The notes under the pieces are model-generated. The model did not search any database. It was not told the DNA's origin and saw only the letters and a list, made by a program, of their open reading frames with translations. From Chytriomyces cf. hyalinus JEL632 (Eukaryota; Chytridiomycota; Chytridiomycetes; Chytridiales; Chytriomycetaceae), in assembly GCA_025435555.1 (NCBI GenBank), contig JAIWWG010000040.1, positions 231,559-295,558 of the forward strand: a stretch of 64,000 nt of DNA, in the 5' to 3' direction. Within the stretch, counting starts at the first letter, position 1; every line of letters starts with the position of its first letter. Positions 50,001 through 61,816 of this stretch are shown piece after piece. The translations under genes were made by a program, and so were the position numbers.

Positions 50001-52954
50001 CGTTCAGAAAAGTTGCGCGAATGTGTTGTTTTGATTCAAAAGAACATTCGGAGACACATTTACGGCAAGCGATACAAGACGATGCGTGCAGCTGCCATCG
50101 AGATGCAGACAGGTCTGTATTGTTTTGCGTTGTTTCACATAAAGTTTGCTGACTTTGTAAACAGCCTTCCGTGGATACCTCGCCCGCAAGCAATACCAAG
50201 CGGAACGCAAACGCATCGCCGCAATCAAGATCCAAACCTGCGCCCGCCGCTTCCTCGCCCAACAACACTACCAGAAAACTCTCAACGCCGTTCTGTACAT
50301 CCAAGCGCTCCTCAAAAAGGCCAAGTACAGAAAGTCCCTCCAAGGTGCTCGTCGCGAAGGTGCCGCCGTCCGTATCCAGAAAGTCTGGCGTGGCGCGTGT
50401 GCTCGCAGAGACTACAAGGCTACTGTCAAGCGTATGGTTCTCGTCCAATCCTGCGTGCGTCGTCGCAAGGCGGTTACTCAGTACAAGCAACTCAAGGTGG
50501 AGTCCAAATCTGTTGGAAAACTCAAGGAGACAAACTACAAGCTCGAGAGCAAAGTTGTCGAGTTGTCCCAGGCCATCAAGAGCAGAAATGAGGAGGTGGA
50601 GAGCTTGAATGAGAAGGTTGCCCAGTTGGAGAGCAGTCTGTCGACCTGGAAAGAAAAGTTCTCTCGTGCCGATCAAGGCTCCAAGGGCAACGCGGACAAG
50701 CTCCATGAAGTCACGGCAGAGTTGAAGGCTGAGCTTAAAGCTGCGCTGGATTCCAAGGATGCCCTTCAGAAGGAGAACGACCGCATGGTCTCGACTCTGT
50801 CCAAGAGAGATGTCGAGAACGAGCAGCTTGCCCAAGAAGTTGCGAAATACAAGGACGAGTCGATCAAGTACAAGGAAGAGGTCATGAAGCTCAAGGAAGA
50901 TGCGAAATTGTCAGTGTCCACTCGCCGCCCCAGCACGAACGGTTTGGTGCCAGCCCCTCTGTCACCTTCCTCATCCGTCAACGTTGCGGGTGGTGAAGAC
51001 CCTGCCGTGTCTGCCGCATTGAGAAAAGAAATTGCCTCGCTCCGTGAACAAATGAGCCGCTTGATTGCTGGAAAATGGACGCGAGACCGTGTAGCAGATT
51101 CTCTCCTCTCTGTTGCCGCGGACGATGCCCCACGCCCATCCATCTCTGCCATCAACCAGCACATGCAAATTGAAGTGCAGAACGCGATAGCTGCCCGTCC
51201 TCGTCCCGAGAGTGTGAACGGATTCGCCGTCCCAACTGAACGTGGATCCAGAAACTCGCTCTTGTCAAAGAGATCTTCGACTATGGAACTCCCTGCCGAC
51301 TTTGAACTTCCAGATGCTGACGTGAGTTTTGTTGAAACTTTCAGTAATACCACATTTTTTAACTCATTCAAATATACAGCGTGCCATGAAGGTCTTGGAA
51401 GACAAGGCGCTCGAGGACGAAATTATCGACTCATTGGTGACAAACTTACGTATCCCTCTGCCAAGCACGCAAAGCGTTGCTTCCAGAAAGGAAATCTTCT
51501 TCCCAGCGCACCTCATTGGTATCTGTATGACTCAGCTTCTCCGCAACAACTTGGGAGTGCGCATGCAGCTGCTTCTTCCAAATGCTATGAACGGTTCGTT
51601 ATACTTGTTTTAATGATGTTGTTTTGGTTTTGTTGGTATCTGACAGCCAATCTGTGTTTTTGAATTTGCAGCTGTCCAAAACCTGACTATGGTGAGAAAT
51701 GAATTTTGGTGAATTCATTGATCAAATACCCTGACTAGTTTTATTATGTTTTCAAGAAATTCGAAGACGACTACGTCTCCGCCTTCTGGCTGTCCAACTG
51801 CTTCGAACTCCTTTGCGTTGTCAAAACCATTCAAGAAAGAGAAGCCCGCGAGCAACAGCGCCGCCGGAATCAAGGCATGCAGAACGACATGGAATCCGCC
51901 AACCCTGAAAAAGCGCTTGAACAAATCCGACAGGACCTTGACGTTTTGTTGATGGACATTTACCACGGATGGATCAAGGAACTGAAAAAGCGTCTTGCCA
52001 ACATGATTGTCCCCGCCGTGATTGAGAACCAGTCACTTCCTGGATACATTTGCAAGCAGTCTGGAGGAATTTGGGGTAAATGGGGCGCCAAGTCGGCCAC
52101 GTCGTCGCAATTCACGATTGAACAGCTTCTCAACTTTTTGAGCAAACTGTCAAAGACTATGCGATGCTATTACATGGAGGACTCTATGACTCGACAGATT
52201 TTGACCGAGTTGCTGAGGGTGATTGGGGTGTCGGCGTTTAATCACTTGCTGGTACGAAAGAACTTTTGTACGTGGAAGCGTGGAGTTCAGATTCAGTACA
52301 ATGTTTCTCGGCTTGAAGAATGGTGCACGACGCATGGCATTGCTGAAGGTTTTGTTTTGTGATTCGTTGTCTTGATGCGAGAAAGTTTCTGACGCATTGT
52401 CATTTCCCCACAGCCACACTTCACTTGCAGCAATTGCTGCAGGCTGCGAAATTGCTAACTTTGAACAAGACGTCGCCGCAGGACATTGAGACCATCTTTG
52501 ATGTGTAAGTGTTGGAAGTTTGAAAGATGCGCGTCTTGATTGTTACTGAACCCGATACACTACAGTTGCTTCCTGCTTAACCCAACTCAAATCAAAAAAC
52601 TGCTGTCGTTGTATTACGCGGCGGACTTTGACTCTCCGGTACGAAGCAACTTTATCTACGCGATTAAATCTTACTAATGCATTATTTGTTTGTCATTTCA
52701 GCTGTCTCCCGAGTTGTTGAAGATTGTTGCCAACAGGGCCTTGTTGAATGAAAAGTCAGACACGCTTTTGTTGGATCTTGACTTGGGCCCTGACTTTACA
52801 AAGCCAAACATTCGGCCAGTCGAATACATTGACAGGTGAGCTTTGTTTTTGTTTATAAAAGTGAAGGCGTTGCTGATTGGGTGTATGTTTTGATAGATTT
52901 ATTCCTGCATGGATCTCATTGCCAAACATTGCCGTGGTGGCTGCCGGCAACTGA
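47085..52954 (+). CDS. Class V myosin heavy chain (Myo2/Myo4, MYO5 family)
   Basis: Complete gene of more than a dozen exons. Start [20 protein letters not shown] leads into the SH3-like subdomain, then the motor with P-loop GESGAGKT (about 47940), switch [10 protein letters not shown], switch [10 protein letters not shown], actin-binding and converter regions ([12 protein letters not shown]). About six IQ motifs follow ([14 protein letters not shown] to [11 protein letters not shown]), then a coiled coil (about 50500-50900), a Ser/Pro linker, and the DIL cargo-binding domain (about 51370-52950: [39 protein letters not shown]), ending [11 protein letters not shown]. It moves vesicles and organelles along actin cables in hyphae and budding cells. 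Branch-point-like and GT/AG sites are normal. Confidence 0.96.
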
Positions 52955-53443
52955 TAAAAATATCTTTTGGATTTATTGTGTTTATTTTCTGACAATTTGC
53001 CATCCCTTGTTTGTTTCTTGTACTGGACGCATGATCCAGTACTAACCCCCCACTACCCTGCTTCCCTCTGTTTGCTTCTGTTCATTTTCTGTTGTGGTTT
53101 ACTGTCACTGTTTTTGTTGACTTTTTGTCTGGTAGAAATGAAAGACATTGACGATACTTTTTTAGTTCTCCGTTTGTGGTTCTCCGCGTTTAATACAAAT
53201 GTAGCTACGGCTGATTCTGTGATACTGTCATCCTTTTTGATACTTTGGAACCGAATATTTCGCAATCTGCAGTGACTGTGAATCGTGGTTTTTATTACCG
53301 GTGTGTTAAACAACATGTATTCAGTTACGCATACCATCTGGTATTTGATTTTCACATGCATCCAATCCAGCCTCGCACTCAACCAACTCGGCTAAAGTGG
53401 TTGGAAAATCACCCTGCTCCTCTTTGAAAAAATGAACCCTGGC
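52955..53443. other. No gene seen (3' flank of myosin)
   Basis: 489 bp, T-rich, without a plausible coding sequence. It presumably holds the myosin 3' UTR. Confidence 0.5.
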
Positions 53444-53990
53444 TCATGAAGATCGCAAATACTCGGAATCAACTTCCACATACGCTTTGTGCGTCCACCA
53501 GTTCTGCAATAAGTAATGTACAGCATGTCCAACCTTGTGAGCACCAATCAGTACCATTGCATGGTGCCATTCCACCGAGACTTGGGTGATCCTGATGAGC
53601 AACAAAGACATCTTCTCCAGCAGACCATTCGGGATACGATTCGATGAATGACTCAAAGAAAGCGGTTGAGTGGTTTCTCGCTACCTTCGACAATGGCTTT
53701 CAAGCGGTTCCGGCGTGCCACTAATGTATCAGAGTTCCACGCCGTAGATCATCGAACATGAGCTTTCGCGTTCCGGGATTCTCTTCAGAATGAATGTCCT
53801 TCGCGTAGAGAAACAGAAGTAGTTTTGATACTGACTGACAAGTGTCGACTTTGCCCTCTTCAGCGCGGGCAAGCGCTGCTCTCAACTGGTGCTCATCCAT
53901 ATCCCACTCGGCGGTGAACGGACTGAACATGTTTGATGGGGATGGGGTCGTTTGAAGAGAAGACAAAGTGTGGAACGTTTTACCAAAATG
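53444..53990 (-). pseudogene. Decayed papain-like peptidase fragment
   Basis: Reading the minus strand in three frames gives FSPFTAEWDMDEHQLRAAL...KLMFDDLRRGTLIH, then ESFIESYPEWSAGEDVFVAHQDHPS, then VEWHHAMVLIGAHKVGHAVHYLLQNWWTHKAYVEV. The last piece has the His (HAMVLIG) and Asn (LLQNWW) spacing of papain-fold enzymes (papain: HAVxxVGYG ... IKNSWG). A one-base shift separates the second and third pieces with no possible intron, so I take it as a pseudogene. No catalytic Cys was found. Substrate and source unknown. Confidence 0.4.
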
Positions 53991-54419
53991 ATAGCCATGC
54001 GCATGTATGGCGTGCAAGTTGATGAAGTTGTGGGTTTGATGCTGCAAGGATCCGGAAACAAGAACAACACGCGTTGCAAGTTGGGCAGATTTAAACGCTC
54101 AAACGTCACGGCTAATATTTGCGTGTACGCAGTGAATGCTGCTCATTGGGTCGATTTTGCTTCAACGATTGGCATTAAAATGTCAGTGGTGGGCCATCCG
54201 AACGCTGAGCTCAAGATGTCCAGTCCAATATTCAAAGGTGCTGTCACGAAATACGCAGTCCGCACTCTCCAAACACCTGCTGTTGTGGACGCGTTGAACG
54301 CACTGTTTTTCCCTGCATCCGTTGAACGAAAGAAAGAAATTGATCGCCGCATTTACGAACATGAATCCCAAGTGGCCGGAAGATCAAACGAAATGGAGGA
54401 TACCCACTGCGTTACATAG
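53952..54419 (+). CDS. Doubtful 155-codon open frame
   Basis: An unspliced frame (MKRRQSVERFTKM...EDTHCVT) just upstream of, and slightly overlapping, the Ulp2-like gene in another frame. It contains a moderately protein-like middle (ANICVYAVNAAHWVDFASTIGIK) but matches no family I know and overlaps the minus-strand papain-like relic. It may be chance, or a further relic. Confidence 0.2.
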   Translation: MKRRQSVERFTKMIAMRMYGVQVDEVVGLMLQGSGNKNNTRCKLGRFKRSNVTANICVYAVNAAHWVDFASTIGIKMSVVGHPNAELKMSSPIFKGAVTKYAVRTLQTPAVVDALNALFFPASVERKKEIDRRIYEHESQVAGRSNEMEDTHCVT

Positions 54420-54889
54420 CGAGGGATACGTTGAATCCAGAGCGATTCGAAAGACAGACGACCCAGTACTTCCTTGCAAATACATAAATAAATTGAACCA
54501 AGAAATGCAGTCACCCTACGATGCGATGCACAAACTATCGACGAGGGGCACGGCAAAGATGACCAAGAAAGAAACGATGGATATGCTTGAGATCGGAAAC
54601 AGCGCCATGGGCAACGAAAGGAGCAAGTAACATGTGCTTGTTCTGTCGCATCGCACAACCCGACTTGGCTGACTCTTCTCTCGCTCTCTCTTTGCCCGTG
54701 CAGGAATACTTCTCCGAGAACGAATCGCAGTCCAACCATCCATCTCGACATGCTCATCACTCCTGAGGGAACAAGGAGCTTTTTCAAAAAGGGAGAATGC
54801 ACTCTGACCATCAAAGGCCGAAATAGTTGCGAAATTATCGAAAGAGGCAGGATTACTGAAAAGGCGATCACAGTCTTGCACGTACGTAC

Positions 54890-54920
<31 letters not shown>

Positions 54921-55160
54921 CGTTTGGTGTTTCAACGGCCTTCCATCCGCCTCAACGCAGTATGCAATCAACGTACCAAATGTGCAAGCGGCCGTGGTCA
55001 TTGATACAAATAACCAACTCACCATCGGTCGCGTTGCCTATCTGACCGAGTTTAACCCGTTCATCGAAGCTGTAAAGAAAGTGACCTTTTACAAGTTATG
55101 GGACGAGTTGAGTATTTTCTTTCCTGAGAACAAAAGCACGGAGCCCCATCCTGAAGCAAC

Positions 55161-55196
<36 letters not shown>

Positions 55197-56832
55197 GAAA
55201 CTAGAAATATGTTTGCAAGATGTATGAGGGACCTTGATGATTATCATGTACACGACGGGAACTACAAGCTGAGCAGCGGTAAGTATCTGTCACAGGAACA
55301 ACAGAAAGAGATTCGGAAAGCGCGTGAGGCCGAGAAACATCGTTCAAAATTGCAGCAGGATAATGCTGCGCTGATTGCGGAAACAGAGCGAAAGAATGCC
55401 ATGCAGATTGTGTCAGACTTGAACGCTTCAAAGGATTTGGAAGACAGAGGCGATCTTCGAAGGAGTTCGAGACAGGGATCGTCGCAGATAACTTACGCTG
55501 CGCACGATTTAAAAACTGCGCGTCAGGAAACTAAAATGCCCTCGGCGATTTCGAATGAGCCCATTACCCTGGATGACGACTCTGAGGATGAGGGTCCCTC
55601 CCCAAAGCTGCGAAAGATTGAAAATTCAACTTTAACGGTTGCTCGATCATCAGACCGCGTCAATGAAGTGTGCGTTGCAAGTTTTCGAAAATATCGATCA
55701 TCTTCAATTTAAAATCCATCTCATGATTTCAAGGGTTCTGATTTATCCCGCTTCTGGAGTCAACCTTGTGACATTGCACGACGAAGACTTGGAGAGACTC
55801 AAAGAGGGCGAATTTCTGAATGATTCCTTGATTGAGTTTTATATTCGGTACGCGTCTTTTTGTTCGTCGGTGGGATTATGATCTCACCATCGAAAATTTT
55901 GCTAGTTTCGCAAGTTCAACGCACGCCGCTGATCGCAACGATTTTCATTGTTTCAACACATTCTTTTACCAGCAACTTACTTCCAAGGGAGACCTTCAAA
56001 AGTAGGAGACACCCTCTTTTTTATCATCGAAAGTGTTTATTCGCTCAACCTTTGAATTTTCAGAAAACTTACAATGGAGGAAGCATTTTCCCGAGTCAAA
56101 CGGTGGACGAAAAAAGTCAACATTTTTACGCGTAAATTTCTCATTATTCCAATCAATGAACGGCTGCATTGGTATCTTGCTGTGGTTTGGAACCCTGGCG
56201 CGTATTTGAAGGAAGAAGTTTCGGCGGGCGAAGATACGGAAATGGTGGACGCAGAGAGCTCAACTGATTCACCGAAATCATCTTCTGACGAGTGAGTGGT
56301 GTTGATGAGGTGTAACAGGTGTTTTGTATTAACCGGAGGAATGTTTCACAAAAAAAGATGCAAGATTTTTATTTTCGATTCATTGGACGGTCGGCACCCG
56401 CAAGTGCCCAAAACGGTTGGTGCGTACCTGAAGTATGAAGCACAAGAGAAACTGAATAGAGAAGTGGTTGCTGGTGGAGTTCCGAAAGTGCATTACGCAA
56501 AGGTATGTCAGCAGTGTTCTTTGAGCAAAAGATAACGGGACTGACTTTTTAAATGGTGACAGGTGCAAAGTCAGTTGAATCATTGCGATTGCGGCATTTT
56601 TCTGCTGCATTATTTGAACTTGATGTTACGGATGCCAGATGTTGTTGCGAAAGCAGTGATTGTAAGTTGCGCTTAATTTCACCCGCTGACGCTCTGCTAA
56701 TGGCGTCAAACACAGAACAACGAGCCGCTCAATACCTCTGAATACGGTACCCTGCACGAGATTCGGAATATGCGGTACTTTATGAAGGACACAATCGATG
56801 AGTTGAAAGCGGGGGCTTTACTGGCAAGTTGA
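54361..56832 (+). CDS. Ulp2/SENP6-7-type SUMO protease
   Basis: Start MNPKWPEDQTKW at 54361; first exons 54361-54626, 54704-54881, 54961-55094, 55205 on (phases agree). The N-terminal part has a strand-rich PH-like region (LDMLITPEGTRSFF, LTIKGRNSCEI, AAVVIDTNNQLTIG). A Lys/Glu helix and an acidic SUMO-interaction-like stretch (PITLDDDSEDE) follow. The C48 peptidase core has FLNDSLIEFYI, INERLHWYLAVV (catalytic His), IFIFDSLDG (Asp), QLNHCDCGIFLLHY (Gln and nucleophile Cys), ending NMRYFMKDTIDELKAG. The large insertion between FLNDS and catalytic His marks the Ulp2/SENP6-7 branch, which trims poly-SUMO chains in the nucleus. Two introns contain 28-T and 33-T runs. Confidence 0.88.
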
Positions 56833-56921
56833 GCTGTCCAAAATAAACAAAAGATGCTCTCTACTTGTGCTTATTGAATACAAAAAAACGAGACAGAAAA
56901 ACAAACGCACAAAACATTTTA

Positions 56922-59900
56922 TCACTTGACATACGTCTTTTCTCTCTCTGCCGCCAGCAACGCAATCTTTGCCCTCATATCCGCAAACTCTTCCAATATA
57001 ACGTGAAAGTCGTGATGTGTTAATCGGTACAGCACCGACGGATTTGTTGCTTGCACCGTCGCTGTTCGGAGCACTTTGGTGATTAGTGCGACTTCTCCAA
57101 TGTACGCGCCGTCAAACAGAGTCACAACTTTTCGGTTGTTGACAATGACGTCTACCTTTCCGGACAGAATAAAGAACATATCTGTGCCTGAATCTATTTC
57201 ATAAAGTGGTAATTAGAAAAAAAACATGACCTGCAAACACAATCGAACGTTACTGAATAAACAAGCTGCTCACCTCCTTGTTTAGTGATAAAGTCACCGA
57301 CAACGTAATATTGAGCACGTAGAGCCGTGGCAAGGCGGCCCAGGAAGATTTCATCGCGTCCGTCGTGTTCTTCCCTCCGCAGGAACGGTACCTGCTCAAT
57401 CAACGCCCGTGTATTCTGCAACGAAATTTCCTACATACCATTCCAAATGTCAGTCCCTGAATCAAAAACAAACAACAAACATACAACTCACAGCACGCAA
57501 TGACTCATTCATCTCCATCAACAACTGATCCTCATCGAAATGTTTTCCACGGTATTTCGTTTCAAAGTATCGAAACAGTTTTTCTTCTGTTGCCGGGCTG
57601 AGATTCTTCCATTTGACGTAGTCGGACAGTTCTTCCATCTTTTGAACGTACAGACGGCCGCCCGGGTTGACAGACATTGTTGCGGAAGACATGGCGCCTA
57701 CGAACATGGCGTACTGTGTTTGCATGTGTGAAGAGGGCCAAGAATGAGTGAATAAGGGGTTATGAATCACACAGCAAGTAGTGTGATGGACTGCTCAAAA
57801 CATACCAGAACAGCAGCAAAGAAGATGAAAAACACGGAAACAAACTGCTCAATCAGAGTTTGAGGCAGGAACGAAAGCGGAAACATATTTCCAATGCTCT
57901 GCGCGAAATGGTGTGTCAAAAGATTCCGATAACAACGCTGCAATCATAAACAACCCACATGGTACAGGGTAAAGGAGTAGTAGTCGAGGAACGTGTGTTT
58001 CTCAGTCTCTAGATATTGGACATCCCAAGCGACAAATCCCGTCTCTCTGCCAAGATAGTACATGGAACACGCGTTCAAGTGGATAAAGTACACCATTGCA
58101 ATCAGGTATGGAAGCAGTTTCGACAGTGACATGCCCAGAAACGCGTCAAAGGCAAGGTAGCTGCGCTTGATGTACGCACATCGTGAAGTCATTCGCGGGA
58201 GTCGGTAGAGTCGGAGCACTCGGAACAAAAGAAGCACGTTTCTGTGTCGCCAACCGGCTACAAACACGTCTAGCGGTATCTTATTCACCCAAAAATGTTC
58301 TTTAGCTTCCAATAAAACTCTTGAAGGAAAACAATTACCGATGTAACAATCTCTACAAGAAGATTCTTTTTGACGCACTCCTTGATCCAATCGGAAATGT
58401 TGGGTCTCATGGCCTCGTATTCCCTGAAGCTGTACATTAGAGTGCTGGACAGGCTCGGGGTGGGCGTAAGCATGAAAACGATGGAGTCCAGAATATAGAT
58501 GGCCGACATTGCAATCGAAAACTTGGTCTCATCCAAAATGCTAAAGTCATCGTTGAAGCAGATTACGATCGGAATGTACCAGCAAAAGTACAGAAACAGT
58601 CCTGGCGTTTGTGAAGCGGGGGGTTAGTTCCAGGTACGCCCAGTGGGGTTGATGTGGGGCCCACAAACCGGCTCCAACCAAGTCCCAGATTGTGTTAAAG
58701 TGTGACTTTGGATGCAGCCCGTTAACCCCGAAGCTAATGTTTTCAATATCCTGTGGTTCAAAAACGTCCAAGGTAACTGGCTTGCCCTTATTATCGTACG
58801 CAGGAAGTAAGAACTGAAGCAAGAATTTGCAATTGATTGGCCGCTTTGCTTTATCCATGGTGACAAAAAATGAATTCTTTTCAGATTTAACCGACTGCGC
58901 CACAGACAGTTTGCTGTTCGCAGTGCGCTGTAAATGCTGCGAAGCGCCCATATCCCATATCCTGGACCTATGGCTGTGGTCCATGTTTATGTTCTGTGCT
59001 AGTGATGACATGACTGGCACGGCGTCATCGTCTTCCGCGTTAGTTTGTCCTTCGAAAGTCCGCAAAGATCGTACGGGTGCCGGTGACCGCTGGAGGGTAT
59101 TTCGCGATGGGCTTTCCACTCGAAGAGAATCCTTGCTGTTGAGTTCTGATGTGGATTGAATGGGTGACTCTACATCAAGGATAACATCGTGCATGCGAGA
59201 TTTGAACGCGTTTTTGGCAGACGAGCTGGGCACCAGCTCAGCTTTCTTGATAAACTCGGTGGTTGACAGGCGGGATGAGACCTCGCTGTCGTTTGAGGAA
59301 TCGCCAGAACTGACGTGGTCCTCATCACTGTCGCTGGAGGCATTTGGAACTGGAGGTGATATTTCTTGGATGGATGATTTGTGGATGGACGATTTATGGC
59401 TGCGGCGATCGAAAGAGTGAAAGCTTTCTTTGTAGTCGCTCATTCGTGCGTTAGAGGACCTGCGGCGGCTTTCCCTGCTTTCGTTTGGCGATGAAGAATC
59501 GTCTTTTAACCCGCTTTTTGGAGGACCGTGCATGGATTTCTTTTTTGAAGATGGGTGACTCTCCCCGCTGTTGTTGGCTCCTATGACCGGTGATTTAGCA
59601 GAGGGAAGCATTGTTCCGCCTCGCTTCACAGTAATGGCGTCTTTCATGGCAGGAAATCTGGCCATAGACCCCGAAAAGTCAGACAAGCTGAACTGACTAC
59701 TCATGGTACTGCCCGCAGTTTTAAGGCTTGCAGCGAAGATGGGTTTTGGCTGCGTCCCCGCCGAACTCACTTCAGCGTAGTCGTCTGCGGTCCACCTGAT
59801 GCCCAGGTTCACGTGAGACGCGTTGATTGTGCTCTTTGACGTGGCTTTGAGTCCATAGCTGCCCCCGAGTCCTGGCTTTGGATCGTGCGAGTAGTCTTCG

Positions 59901-60046
59901 ATCGTGGGTTTGAAAACGGCGGTGGCGCCGGTGTGGCTTCTGAGGGCCGTGATGGCGCCCTCGCACTTTGATATCACAAAGTAGCAGCGAGAAACAGCTT
60001 CCTGGAGGTCTGCTATGAGAACGTGGAAGGACTGGTCGGCGTCCAT
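56922..60046 (-). CDS. Cyclic-nucleotide-gated-like (CNG/HCN/EAG family) ion channel
   Basis: Start MDADQSFHVLIADLQ at 60046 (an upstream TTG is not needed). About 460 residues of Ser-rich, presumably cytosolic N-terminus, then six TM segments: S1 FLYFCWYIPIVICF, S2 IAMSAIYILDSIVFML, S4 with RHRNVLLLFRVLRLYRLPR, S5 LLPYLIAMVYFIHLNACSMYYLG. The re-entrant pore as I splice it reads SIGNMFPLSF instead of GYG/GFG; S6 FVSVFFIFFAAVL...YAMFVGAMSSATM. A C-linker (WKNLSPATEEKLFRYFETKYRGKHFDE) leads to the cyclic-nucleotide-binding domain (VGDFITKQG, FFILSGKVDV, GAYIGEVALI, RTATVQA with the phosphate-binding Arg). Such a channel works with a rhodopsin-guanylyl cyclase in Blastocladiella zoospore phototaxis; whether that applies here is inference. 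Confidence 0.88.
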
Positions 60047-60424
60047 TTTTTGAAAGTGGAAATCTCTTTTGAGTGACAAAATTCAAAGTTGCGCACAAAC
60101 GCCGTGAAGGTTTATTTTCTATTTTCGCGAGCGTCAATCCCAAACAATGACAAAATTGTAGGATCATTAGTTAAGGTTGTTGCTGCAATGGCAGGTGCCG
60201 TTGTTAACGGCGCTGTGGACACTTCTCGAGGAAAGACCGCGGACAGCGCTACCAATGCATGTGAGGCATTAAAGGTACCAGTGGGAATGCGGCATCCCAG
60301 GTACAGCAAGCATTGGAAGGTTTGCCAGCGTTGGTGGCGAAGGATTCCCGCCCGAGGTAATATCTCCAAAGTCAAACCCTAACAATTTCTCACATCATAA
60401 AAAGCAACCACCAAATCAAACTGA
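60047..60424. promoter_or_regulatory. Divergent CNG channel / DGAT2 intergenic region
   Basis: 378 bp between divergent start codons. An open frame at 60089-60382 exists on the plus strand but has no protein-like features. No specific regulatory site seen. Confidence 0.4.
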
Positions 60425-61746
60425 ATGCAAAGCGGGGAAATACATCGCAGCGCGAGTCCAGAGACAGACCCCGACACCACCCTCGCCGACAAGAGCATGT
60501 CGGGCAGCACTCACAGCAAAGACTCGACCAAAACACTCAAGCCAAACTCAATCCTCCAGCTCGGCTCCATCCCAATGCCTCCAATGCCCAAATTCGCTCC
60601 CTTGTCGGTCCCCATGCCACGGCGGCGACAAACAGCGTCGGTGTTACTGTGGATGGTGCTAGTGCCGCTGTGTGTAGGGCTGTTTCTGGAGATGCTTTTG
60701 TTTTCGTACATTGTGAGGAGATACCGCCCCCCGTTTACAACTTGCGAAACCCTGTTTTTACTCACATGTACAACGGCTTCTCGTTTCCCTCTCGCAGACT
60801 CGCACGATTGCACTTGTCTATTTCCTGTACGTCATGCAAGACAAGGGCCAGGAACTCGGTGCGCGTCGAATGGACTGGCTGCGATCCCTCTCTGTCTGGG
60901 TGTGGTTCGCTGACTTCTTCCCTGTCAGCTTCCGGAAGGAGTCGGATCTGGACCCATCAAAAAATTACATCTTTGGCTATCATCCTCATGGGTTGGGGCT
61001 TCTATTTTTGGGTCTGCGAATTCACAATTCACCAACACTTTACAAACAAAACCTCACATGTAAACAGCGTCATCAGCATCGGAGCATTCACTACATTCGG
61101 CACAGAGTCCCGTAACATTGCACAGCAACTGCCTGGCCTGAACATTCGTCTTCTCACGCTCGAAACCAACTTCAAAATCCCATTCTGGCGCGACATTCTT
61201 TTGTTTCTCAACGTTGCAAGTGCCGACAAAAAGAGCATCAACTACATTCTCGGCGGCCCCAAGTCGAAACCGGGAGACTCGGTCATGCTGGTTCTCGGTG
61301 GTGCCGCCGAATCCTTGGAAGCCTTCCCAAACACCAACAAAATCGTGCTCAAAGGCCGACTCGGGTTCATCAAACTAGCGCTCCAGCACGGCGCCACGCT
61401 TGTCCCCACATTTGCATTTGGCGAAAACGACATTTGGGATCAAGTGCCGAACCCCAAAGGGAGCTATGTACGCAAATTCCAGACCATGTTCAAAGACATT
61501 GCGTCTTTTTCGCCCGTTTTGTTTCATGGGCGCGGTATTTTCACGTATGATTATGGGATTATGCCCTACCGGAAACCAATCACGGTTGTGACGGGGATTC
61601 CGATTGATTGCCCGAAGCTTGATACTGTGACGGAGGAAGATTTGAAGCGGGTTCAGCAGCTGTATATTGCTGGGGTGCAGTCGTTGTATGACAAGTATAA
61701 GGACGAGCTGCTGCCGAATCGAAAGGAGGAACTGATCATCATTTAG
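60425..61746 (+). CDS. DGA1: DGAT2-family diacylglycerol/monoacylglycerol O-acyltransferase
   Basis: 386 residues, exons 60425-60712, 60798-60991, 61068-61746; phases agree. Cytosolic N-terminus, then a hydrophobic hairpin (SVLLWMVLVPLCVGLFLEMLLFSYI and TRTIALVYFLY), the YIFGYHPHG active-site motif split by the second intron, GTESRNI, NYILGGPKSKPGDSVMLVLGGAAE, RLGFIKLALQHGA and VPTFAFGENDIWDQV, all DGAT2 landmarks; C-terminus LKRVQQLYIAGVQSLYDKYKDEL. The enzyme makes triacylglycerol at the ER and lipid droplets. Large lipid globules are typical of chytrid zoospores. The gene symbol follows the yeast orthologue; MGAT activity cannot be excluded. Confidence 0.93.
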
Positions 61747-61781
61747 CACCGTTGATAGGGGAAGGAAAGGTGGCGCAAGCC

Positions 61782-61816
<35 letters not shown>

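Noticed and set aside
60089-60382. 97-codon frame between the CNG channel and DGAT2
   Set aside because: Short, no family resemblance, in a divergent promoter.
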